Origin: Domibacillus robiginosus | GTDB taxonomy: Bacteria; Bacillota; Bacilli; Bacillales; Domibacillaceae | Assembly (NCBI RefSeq): GCF_000966195.1 | Contig: NZ_LAHL01000003.1 | Coordinates: 1 to 64,000, forward strand | Length of the DNA: 64,000 bases | Direction of reading: 5' to 3' | Shown: positions 52,032 to 60,300 of the stretch, piece by piece | Layout: the number at the start of each line of letters is the position of its first letter | Position numbering within the stretch: position 1 is the stretch's first letter | The notes under the pieces: model-generated | Seen by the model: the letters and a program-made list of their open reading frames with translations, nothing else | Databases searched by the model: none | Told to the model about the DNA's origin: nothing | Made by a program: the position numbers and the translations under genes

Positions 52032-52197
52032 TTCTGTCATCTCCGTTCTAAAATGTTCATTTACATTACTATACCCATTTACAGCTTTTTGAAACAACGT
52101 TTTCATTATATCACATTTCTTCATTTTTTCTAAGAAGTTCGCACGTTTTGCATGTTCACATGGTAAAATGGATAAAACGAGTGCGGGAGGAAAAAAA

Positions 52198-53451
52198 GTG
52201 AAAAAATACATATCAGCACTTTCAGCTGGCGTCTTAAGCATGGGCATTTTTCTCGTGACTGCGGCAAACGCAGCTGCCGAAAAAATAGACTATGTGGCTT
52301 TCGGAGATTCGATTGCGGCCGGCCAAACGCCTTATAATGTGAGAGTGGGAACAAGCTACACTGACTTTATTGCGGCGGAACTGAATGAAGAAGGAATGCT
52401 TTCTTCTTTCACAAAAGAATTTGCGGTTTCCGGAGAAACGAGCGCACAATTTTTAGCAAAGCTTTCCTTGCCGAATGTAAAGGAAGCAGTGGAAAAGGCG
52501 GAGCTGATTACCATTTCAACAGGCGCCAATGACTTGCTGAAGCTGGCTCTTGCTGGAAACACAGATCCAATCAAGCTCCTGGAAGCGGTGGCGCAAGTGG
52601 ACCGAAATGTTACAGCCGGCATTGAACAAATTAAGGCGTTAAATCCGGCAGTTGATGTGTATGTAACAGGCTATTACTTTCCATTTCCACACATGGAGGA
52701 AGGAAAACAAAAAGATAATTTAAAAGACTTGTTTACGCTTTTTAATACACAGTTAAAAACAACCGCTGAAAAACAAGGGGCAGTTTTTGTGGATGCTTCT
52801 CATAAATTTGGTGTGGACTATTTGCCGAACCCGAGCGACATCCATCCGAATACGGCCGGTTATCAGCTGATTGCGGATCAATTTTTTGCTGTCTGGAAAG
52901 GCGTTTCAGACTCTCCGGCAAAAGATCCTTTTTCTGATATCAGTACGACAGGCTCTAAAGCCCGTCTGGCCATTATGAAGCTGGCGGAAAATGGCATCAT
53001 CAGTGGAAATGCGGACGGGACATTTGCACCGAAAAACGATATTACCCGGGCGGAAGCAGCCATTATTTTAGCAAGAATTCTTGGGCAAACAGAAGCAGCG
53101 CCGAATCCAGGATTTTCGGATGTTTCACCGCAAATGAAATCTTACAGCGCTATTGCTCAGCTGACGAAAGCCGGGGTTTTTGCGAAAGCACCGAAGTTTA
53201 AACCGAATGAACCCCTTACCCGTGCACAGCTGGCTCGCATATTGACGCAGGCATTGAATCTGAAAGCTGATACAGCGGCAGCCTTCACTGATGTACCAGC
53301 TGCCCACTGGGCAAAGAATGAAATTGATGCTGTTTACGCAAAAGGCTTGATGACCGGCGGCACAAACGCTAAATTTCTTCCGGAAGCAAGCATTACACGC
53401 GAACAATTTGCTATGACTCTATTTAATGTGTGGAGCAGCAAGCAACCATAA
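52198..53451 (+). CDS. SLH-anchored SGNH/GDSL hydrolase, 417 aa
   Basis: GTG 52198 follows GGGAGG; a signal peptide ends near ANAAA. The SGNH domain (about 28-235) has YVAFGDSIAAGQ (nucleophile Ser), ISTGANDLL (block III Gly-x-Asn-Asp) and PSDIHPNTAGY (catalytic Asp and His). Three SLH domains follow (about 242-417: GNADGTFAPKNDITRAEAA, FKPNEPLTRAQLA, FLPEASITREQFA). It is thus an esterase or deacylase held at the wall through secondary cell-wall polymer. This is the third SGNH enzyme in the window, after those at 1 and 20364. Confidence 0.93.
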   Translation: MKKYISALSAGVLSMGIFLVTAANAAAEKIDYVAFGDSIAAGQTPYNVRVGTSYTDFIAAELNEEGMLSSFTKEFAVSGETSAQFLAKLSLPNVKEAVEKAELITISTGANDLLKLALAGNTDPIKLLEAVAQVDRNVTAGIEQIKALNPAVDVYVTGYYFPFPHMEEGKQKDNLKDLFTLFNTQLKTTAEKQGAVFVDASHKFGVDYLPNPSDIHPNTAGYQLIADQFFAVWKGVSDSPAKDPFSDISTTGSKARLAIMKLAENGIISGNADGTFAPKNDITRAEAAIILARILGQTEAAPNPGFSDVSPQMKSYSAIAQLTKAGVFAKAPKFKPNEPLTRAQLARILTQALNLKADTAAAFTDVPAAHWAKNEIDAVYAKGLMTGGTNAKFLPEASITREQFAMTLFNVWSSKQP

Positions 53452-53456
53452 AATTT

Positions 53457-53489
53457 GAAAAGAACTGCTGAATGGCGGCAGTTCTTTTC
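53457..53489 (+). terminator. Terminator of the SLH-SGNH gene
   Basis: GAAAAGAACTGC-TGAATGGCG-GCAGTTCTTTTC with a T run. Confidence 0.9.
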
Positions 53490-53556
53490 ATTTGCGTTTG
53501 AATTAAAATCAACCCCTGGTTTTTTCACTGTACATCAGTGATACAATATGCTAGTA

Positions 53557-53586
53557 TTTACAACGTGAACAAACACAATATATAGT
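53557..53586 (+). promoter_or_regulatory. Promoter of the cobalamin-riboswitch transcript
   Basis: TTTACA (53557-53562), an 18-base spacer and TATAGT (53581-53586). The expected start near 53593 coincides with the first base of the riboswitch P1 stem. Confidence 0.65.
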
Positions 53587-53591
53587 ATGCG

Positions 53592-53745
53592 ACGAAAAAT
53601 AGGTACCAGTGATGGTATAAAGGGAATCCGGTTGAATGCCGGAGCTGTCCCCGCAACTGTAAGTGCAGACAAATGCCAGGCCACTGTGAAAACGGGAAGG
53701 CGGCAGGAGGAAGACGCACGAGCCAGGAAACCTGCCTGTTTTTCG
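53592..53745 (+). promoter_or_regulatory. Cobalamin (adenosylcobalamin) riboswitch
   Basis: P1 pairs CGAAAAATAGG with CCTGTTTTTCG. The core carries AAAGGGAATCCGGTTGAA, GCCGGAGCTGTCCCCGCAACTG and the B12 box GAGCCAGGAAACCTGCC. All are diagnostic. It is followed by two terminators and then a class I ribonucleotide reductase, so cobalamin should switch the operon off. Confidence 0.97.
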
Positions 53746-53778
53746 ATAAGCAGCACTTTCTTCGGGGGTTAAGAGGTG

Positions 53779-53804
53779 AAGACGGCAGACTCTGCCGTTT
53801 TCTC
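53779..53804 (+). terminator. First leader terminator after the cobalamin riboswitch
   Basis: AAGACGGCAGA-CTC-TCTGCCGTTTT (arms overlap in the loop) followed by CTCCTTTT; the likely expression platform. Confidence 0.75.
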
Positions 53805-53817
53805 CTTTTATTCACCT

Positions 53818-53862
53818 AGAGCGCGGACTCAGTCGAAAAGACTTGAGCGATCGCTCTTTTTA
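53818..53862 (+). terminator. Second leader terminator before the reductase gene
   Basis: Outer stem AGAGCG/CGCTCT, inner stem CTCAGTC-GAAAA-GACTTGAG, then TTTTTATTTT. It sits 31 bases before the start codon, in series with the first. Confidence 0.75.
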
Positions 53863-53893
53863 TTTTGCTTATATTAAAAGGAGGACACACTTC

Positions 53894-56119
53894 ATGACCA
53901 TAACTACGGCTTCAGGCATTGATCAACTATTACATACGCTGACAACAGAATTCGGCGAAGAAAAAATCGGACCGCTTCTCCGCGTAAGCGAGCGCTGGAC
54001 GGCAAAGCGCCCGGATGCGGACATGGATGCCTGGTCAAAAGCGATGACGCTGGAAGCACTCAGCTTTATGGATGAAGAAGAGCCCTATTGGACGTTTGTC
54101 GCAGCCCGTATTTATCTGCAGCAGACATACCGCGCCATTGCGGCAAAAAGAGGTGTAGAAGCGAAGGACGTTTACACAGCTTTTGCTGATTATCTTCACC
54201 GTGAAACAGAAAAAGGGCTTTATGATAACCGGCTGATCGAAGCGTACACAAAGAAGGAGCTTGAAGAAATCGGCAAGCTGATTCACCCGGAACGCGACCA
54301 GCTTTTTACATACATTGGACTTAAGATGCTAATGGACCGCTATGTGGTTCGTGATTTTGATAAAACACCCGTTGAACTTCCACAGGAACGCTGGCTGACA
54401 ATTGCGATGACACTTATGCAAAACGAAAAAGAGAATCGTCTGGAAAAAATCGCTGAATCCTACTGGGCAATGAGCAATCTGTATATGACTGTAGCTACAC
54501 CAACCCTATCAAATGCAGGCAAGCCGTACGGACAGCTTTCCAGCTGCTTTATTGATACGGTAGATGACAGCCTGCAGGGCATTTACGACAGCAACACGGA
54601 TGTCGCGACGCTTTCAAAATACGGCGGCGGCATCGGGGTGTACATGGGTAAAGTACGCAGCCGTGGTTCATCGATTCGGGGATTCAAAGGCGCATCAAGC
54701 GGCGTTATGCCCTGGATTAAGCAGTTAAACAACACAGCGGTCAGCGTTGATCAGCTTGGCCAGCGCCAGGGTGCTGTAGCCGTTTACCTGGACGTCTGGC
54801 ACAAAGATGTTTTCGCTTTTCTTGATTTAAAATTAAACAATGGGGACGAGCGTCTTCGTGCACATGATATTTTTACAGGCGTATGTCTTCCAGACTTGTT
54901 TATGGAAAAAGTAGACGCACGTGAGGAATGGCATTTGTTCGATCCGCATGAAGTTCGCACTGTGATGGGCTTCTCGCTCGAAGATTTCTATGACGAGTCG
55001 CGCGGCAAAGGCTCGTTCCGTGAAAAATATGAGCAGTGTGTACAAAACGAGCAGCTCTCCCGCGAAACGGTGCAGGCGATCGACATTATGAAACGCATTA
55101 TGCGCTCGCAGCTTGAAACAGGCGTACCGTTCATGTTCTACCGCGATGAAGTAAACCGCAGTAACCCGAACAAGCATGAAGGTATGGTTTATTCTAGTAA
55201 TCTTTGCACCGAAATTTTCCAGAATATGAGTGCAACAGAATTCCAATCTATTCAGCTTGAAGACGATGTGATCGTAACACGCAAAAAGCCGGGTGATTTT
55301 GTTGTATGTAACCTGTCTTCTATCAACCTTGGTAAAGCTGTGCCGGCAGATGTGCTGGATCGTTTGATTCGTGTACAGGTGCGTATGCTTGATAATGTCA
55401 TTGATTTAAACATGATTCCCGTACCGCAGGCAGAGCGCACAAACAGCCGTTACCGCGGCATTGGCCTTGGCACATTCGGCTGGCATCACCTGCTGGCGCT
55501 GAAAAACATCCGCTGGGAATCAGACGAAGCGGTTCAGTATGCGGATGAGCTGTACGGAACGATTGCCCGTTTGACAATTCAAGCGTCTATGGAACTGGCA
55601 AAAGAAAAAGGCGCGTACCCATTGTTTGAAGGATCAGACTGGCAGACAGGTGCTTATTTCGATGTGCGTGGCTATGAAGGCGAAGAGTGGGAAGCACTTC
55701 GTAAAGAGGTACAGGAAAACGGTATGCGTAACGGCTACTTGATGGCCGTCGCACCAAACTCATCTACATCGATCATTGCTGGAAGCACAGCAAGTATCGA
55801 TCCGATTTTCCAAAAGAGCTATTCTGAGGAAAAGAAAGATTACAAAATTCCTGTTACCGTACCGGATTTAAATGCGGAAACAACGTGGTTCTACAAATCT
55901 GCTTATTTTATCGACCAGCACTGGACACTGCGTCAAAACGCTGCACGCCAGCGCCATATCGACCAGGGTGTTTCGCTGAACCTGTACGTGCAAAACACAA
56001 TTAAAGCGAAAGAATTGCTTGATCTGCATCTGGCTGGCTGGAAACAGGGATTAAAAACAACGTATTACGTTCGTTCAACATCTGTGGAATTACTTGAGTG
56101 CGAATCTTGCTCAAGCTAA
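53894..56119 (+). CDS. Class I ribonucleoside-diphosphate reductase, alpha subunit, 741 aa
   Basis: Reduces ribonucleoside diphosphates to deoxy forms with a radical from the beta subunit. Active-site features: SSCFIDT (redox Cys), SSNLCTE (Asn-Cys-Glu), PNSSTS, and a C-terminal CESC pair that shuttles electrons from thioredoxin. The barrel motifs TPTLSNAG and KYGGGIGV are also clear. No N-terminal ATP-cone motif is evident, so dATP feedback may be absent or altered. ATG 53894 has AAAGGAGGA upstream; the longer frame from 53843 would run through the leader terminator. Subclass (Ia or Ib) is not settled; no nrdI or thioredoxin-like gene is adjacent. Confidence 0.94.
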   Translation: MTITTASGIDQLLHTLTTEFGEEKIGPLLRVSERWTAKRPDADMDAWSKAMTLEALSFMDEEEPYWTFVAARIYLQQTYRAIAAKRGVEAKDVYTAFADYLHRETEKGLYDNRLIEAYTKKELEEIGKLIHPERDQLFTYIGLKMLMDRYVVRDFDKTPVELPQERWLTIAMTLMQNEKENRLEKIAESYWAMSNLYMTVATPTLSNAGKPYGQLSSCFIDTVDDSLQGIYDSNTDVATLSKYGGGIGVYMGKVRSRGSSIRGFKGASSGVMPWIKQLNNTAVSVDQLGQRQGAVAVYLDVWHKDVFAFLDLKLNNGDERLRAHDIFTGVCLPDLFMEKVDAREEWHLFDPHEVRTVMGFSLEDFYDESRGKGSFREKYEQCVQNEQLSRETVQAIDIMKRIMRSQLETGVPFMFYRDEVNRSNPNKHEGMVYSSNLCTEIFQNMSATEFQSIQLEDDVIVTRKKPGDFVVCNLSSINLGKAVPADVLDRLIRVQVRMLDNVIDLNMIPVPQAERTNSRYRGIGLGTFGWHHLLALKNIRWESDEAVQYADELYGTIARLTIQASMELAKEKGAYPLFEGSDWQTGAYFDVRGYEGEEWEALRKEVQENGMRNGYLMAVAPNSSTSIIAGSTASIDPIFQKSYSEEKKDYKIPVTVPDLNAETTWFYKSAYFIDQHWTLRQNAARQRHIDQGVSLNLYVQNTIKAKELLDLHLAGWKQGLKTTYYVRSTSVELLECESCSS

Positions 56120-56131
56120 GGAGAGAACACC

Positions 56132-57172
56132 ATGACACTTATTGAAAAACGAAAATTAATGGATAAAGAAGCCCCAAACCGTTCGACGGCCATTGTAAAT
56201 GGCCGTTCCTCCAATGTGTTAAACTGGGATGACGTCAAGTTTGACTGGGCATATCCGAAGTACAAGCGGATGCTTGGGAATTTCTGGACTCCATTCGAAA
56301 TTAACATGAGCAATGACGTTAAACAATTTCCGAATCTTGAAGACAGCGAGCGGGAAGCGTTTTTGAAAATTATCGGCCTGCTGGCCCTGTTAGATAGCGT
56401 TCAAACGGACTACGCTGGTAAAGTAGCCGACTACTTAACAGATTCAAGCTTGCAGGCGCTGATGATTATTTTAGCGCAGCAGGAGGTTATTCATAACCAT
56501 TCTTACTCCTATGTACTGTCCAGTCTTGTTCAAAAATCAAAGCAGGATGAAGTATTTGATTACTGGCGCAGTGAGCCGGTTCTTGAAAAGCGCAATGACT
56601 TTATCATGAAAGGCTATCAGTCGTTTGCAGAAAATCCAACTGTGGAAAACATGCTGGAGTCGATTGTATATGATGTCATTTTAGAAGGCTTATTTTTCTA
56701 TTCAGGCTTTGCTTTCTTTTATCACCTGGCGCGCCACCAAAAAATGGTCGCTTCAAGTACGATGATTAACTATATTAATCGCGACGAACAGCTTCACGTA
56801 GACTTATTTGTGAAAATCTATCAGGAGCTTTTAAACGAATATCCAGAACTTGATACACCGGACCGGGCAGAAAAAGTACAGGCGATCTTTAAAGAAGCAG
56901 CTGAGCTTGAAGTGGAGTGGGCCCGGGAAGTTATTGGAGATAAAATTGACGGGCTTGATGTGGAAGATGTAGAAGCGTACATTTACTTTTATGCGAATGT
57001 TCGCTGCGCACAGCTTGGCTATGAGAAGCCATACCCGGATTACCGCAAAAATCCGCTGAAATGGATTAAAGCATATGAAGATGTGGATCAGGGCAAAACT
57101 GATTTCTTTGAACAGCGCTCGCGCCAATACGTAAAAGTAAACGTGCAGGATAACGGGTTCGACGAACTATAA
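56132..57172 (+). CDS. Class I ribonucleotide reductase, beta (radical) subunit, 346 aa
   Basis: The ferritin-like di-metal subunit. Ligands can be read as Asp in LLDSVQ, Glu and His in EVIHNHSYSY (also giving the radical Tyr, four residues after the His), Glu in ILEGLFFYSGF, and Glu and His in RDEQLH. All are in standard order, so a Tyr-radical enzyme is expected. AAGGAGAG precedes ATG 56132, 12 bases after the alpha gene. Under cobalamin-riboswitch control with the alpha subunit. Confidence 0.94.
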   Translation: MTLIEKRKLMDKEAPNRSTAIVNGRSSNVLNWDDVKFDWAYPKYKRMLGNFWTPFEINMSNDVKQFPNLEDSEREAFLKIIGLLALLDSVQTDYAGKVADYLTDSSLQALMIILAQQEVIHNHSYSYVLSSLVQKSKQDEVFDYWRSEPVLEKRNDFIMKGYQSFAENPTVENMLESIVYDVILEGLFFYSGFAFFYHLARHQKMVASSTMINYINRDEQLHVDLFVKIYQELLNEYPELDTPDRAEKVQAIFKEAAELEVEWAREVIGDKIDGLDVEDVEAYIYFYANVRCAQLGYEKPYPDYRKNPLKWIKAYEDVDQGKTDFFEQRSRQYVKVNVQDNGFDEL

Positions 57173-57182
57173 TAGACTAAAA

Positions 57183-57221
57183 GAAAGCTTCCGCTTGATT
57201 TTTTAAGCGGAAGCTTTTTTA
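57183..57221 (+). terminator. Terminator of the reductase operon
   Basis: AAAGCTTCCGCTT-GATTTTTT-AAGCGGAAGCTTT with a T run. Confidence 0.92.
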
Positions 57222-57229
57222 TGGACTTC

Positions 57230-57257
57230 TTTACATGATTTTTACACCCCATTTATA
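57230..57257 (+). promoter_or_regulatory. Candidate Pho box upstream of the giant phosphoesterase
   Basis: TTTACA at 57230, TTTACA at 57241 and TTTATA at 57252 repeat at an exact 11-bp period, the spacing PhoP uses. A -10-like TACACT lies at 57278-57283, without a -35, as in activator-dependent Pho promoters. Confidence 0.62.
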
Positions 57258-57318
57258 TTCTTCATAAATTCTTTCGTTACACTAACAAGAGATGTTGATT
57301 AGAGGAGGAGTAACGTTC

Positions 57319-60300
57319 ATGCAAAGAAAGCCTTTTTATTCATTAATGCTCGCCAGCAGTTTATCCGTTTCATCTCTTATCGCGCCATCAATGGCAGCTT
57401 ATGCAGAAGAAACACCTTCTGCGCAAGCGGTTACAGCACCGCCTATTATGATTACAGAGCTGCTGCCAAACAGCGACAATCTGAGCGGATCGGACGCCTA
57501 TGAATTTATTGAGCTGTACAACAATAGTACCGAGCCATTCAGTTTAAAGGATTATAAACTTGTGTATGGCTACCCGGACGGAAAAACGACCGATTGGACG
57601 TTTAAAGAGGACAAAGAGATTGCGCCAGGCGGGACGATGGTCGTGTGGGTAAAGCTTGCAAACAAAGCAAATGAGTCTGTTACACTAGCTGACTTTAATA
57701 CAGAATTCGGCACGTCTTTAACAGAACAGCAGTTTACATACATAGAATCTGATGGAATGGCAAACGGTTCCGAACGAAATGTATCTGTTGCAGACACAGC
57801 AGGAAATGTTTTAACGACTGCTGCATACACACCGGATCAAGTAGATGTAAATAAAGGAATTCAGTTTAAGCCGAATGAAGACGGAAAGACGATGGAAGTG
57901 CTGACTTTCTCTGAGGCTGCAACACCCGGTACGCTTATAGAAGGACAAAAGCCGGAAGCGCCGTCCACAGTTGATACGGTAAAGCCGGTTATTACCCATA
58001 CGCCGGTGGAATCGATTGAAGCCGGTCAAGATATCGTAATCCGTGCTTCTGTCACAGATGAAACAAAACTGGACAGTGTAAAAGTGTTATACCAGCCTTT
58101 AAAGGGCGGTGACTGGACAGAAGAAGTAATGACAGCGGAGGAAGATGGATCATATAAAGCGGTTATTGACGCATCTAAGCTGTTATCGGGTGAGCTGACA
58201 TACCGAATCGAAGCGTTTGACGGGCAAAATACGGCTCAAACAGATGACATTTCGTTAAACATCTCAGGACTTGAGTACGATCCGCAGGCGGTTCCGGATT
58301 TGCTTGTTACAGAAATCGTTCCTGATTCAGCCAATGTCGGCGGACTCGATGGATATGAATTTATTGAGGTGTATAACAACACCGATAAAACAGTTAACTT
58401 GAAAGACTATACGCTTCGCTACCGATACCCTGCCGAAGGATCAGAAGGAGATTTACTCTGGCGGGCGGAAAAAGAAGATTTACTGCTGCCGGCTGGAGAA
58501 ACCATGACCTATTGGATTAAAAACGCCAAAAACCAGGATAAAACAGTTGCTGATTTTAATGCTCATTACGGAACGAACTTAGAGGAAAATGTAAATATCG
58601 TTAATGTTCACTCGGATGGTATGGCAAACAGCAGCGCGCGGGTTATTGCTGTGGCGACCAATACAGGCATTGATATTTCCACCGCTGCTTATTTTGATCA
58701 AACAGGGATAGATGACACGGCTGCGGATAAAGGGATTTTTTATTCGTTCCCGCGTGAAGCTGGAAGTAAGGAAATGCACAAATACAGCGCTGGAAAAGAA
58801 GCAGCCACGCCGGGAACAGTCGAAGCTGTCCAGGTGCCGGCTGTGAAAAAAACAACAGCAGTAGATGAAGAGGAGCCAGCTGTAACGGATTTAACAGAAA
58901 CAGCGCCGATTTCGGCCCGTCAAAATGTGACGCTGTCGTTTGATGCGGAAGATAATCAATCGCTCAAAACGCTGCGCTTATTTTATAAGACGCGGGAAGC
59001 TGATGAATATCAATCAGTTGATTTAACGGAAAATTTTGATACAGGCTTGTTTTCTCACACGGTTTATTCACCTGATTTACTCGGCAAAGATGGTCTGCAG
59101 TATTACGTGAAAGCATCAGACGGAACGAATGAAGTTCAAACAGATGTCAAAACGATTTCCATTGAAAATGATCCGGGCGGAAAAACAGGGTTAAATGTGG
59201 AAGATGGCTCGCTGTTAAGCAAAACGGCGGTGATCAAGTCATTTGGAAAAGAATCCATTTTATCTGTAGATGGACAAAATGTAACGGACAAAACCGAGCC
59301 TTCTCTGCCTTCCCACGCTTATTTTGCCTTTGATGCGAAAAAAGTGAATTTGTATTTTAAAAACGGTGTAACCATTGGCGATGAAACGTTGCATATTTTT
59401 GATGATACGATCAACACGTATGAAACCATTACTGTTCCGGTTGATCCTTCTCAATTCAAACAGGGAGAAGGCACGACACTATCCATCCGGGCGGGCACAA
59501 AGGTATCACCATTTGATACAAATTCAGAAGAAAACCGTGATGATTTTTACGTGAAGAACGTGCGGCTCGTGCTTGAAGACGGCACAACTCTTTATGACCC
59601 GGGTTATAACGATGCGGCAAAAGAAATAACCGTTGGCGACGGGGCAAGCGCTGATCCAGTCGTTGATTTTACTTTTCATGTGCCGGATGAAGCATTCACC
59701 GCTAAAGCTTATCAGTGGGATACAACAGAAGTGGAAGACGGGCAGTATGTGATTGAATCCGGCTCTTCTCGTGCAAATGTTCAAGTGGACAACAGTGCAC
59801 CAGTCATTATTCCTTCGGTAAAAGAAAACGAGGAATACAAAGGAGAATTTGAGATTAACGCAGAAGTCGAGGATGCTTCAGACGTTGAAACGCTGACGGC
59901 TCACCTTGACGGTAAAGAAATTTCTCTTCCGCTTCAGACGTCATCAGCGAAGCTGGAACCAGGAGAGCATACCATCCAATTCAAAGCGGTTGACCGGGCC
60001 GGTAATGAAGCGGAAAAATCAGTTGCGTTCCATGTAGTGGAAGAGCAGCCATATGCACCGGAAGCTGTGTCTCCTAAAGAGGGGGAAACAAACGTCAATG
60101 CAAACAATGCCAGCCTGCAGGTAAAGGTAAGTGATCCAACAAATGATACGCTCGATGTAGAATTTTACCGAGGGTATGAGTATGCTGCCAATGATCAGGG
60201 AGTGCGCGTATTTGAAAACAATGCTGACCAGGAGCCGCCAAAAGAGCTCGCACCCGCGGGAGAATCCGCCGTTTCAGACAGGGATAAAATGGCCGAGGCT

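Noticed and set aside
53841-53893. Longer start of the reductase alpha subunit at 53843
   Set aside because: It would begin within the second leader terminator; ATG 53894 has an AAAGGAGGA site.
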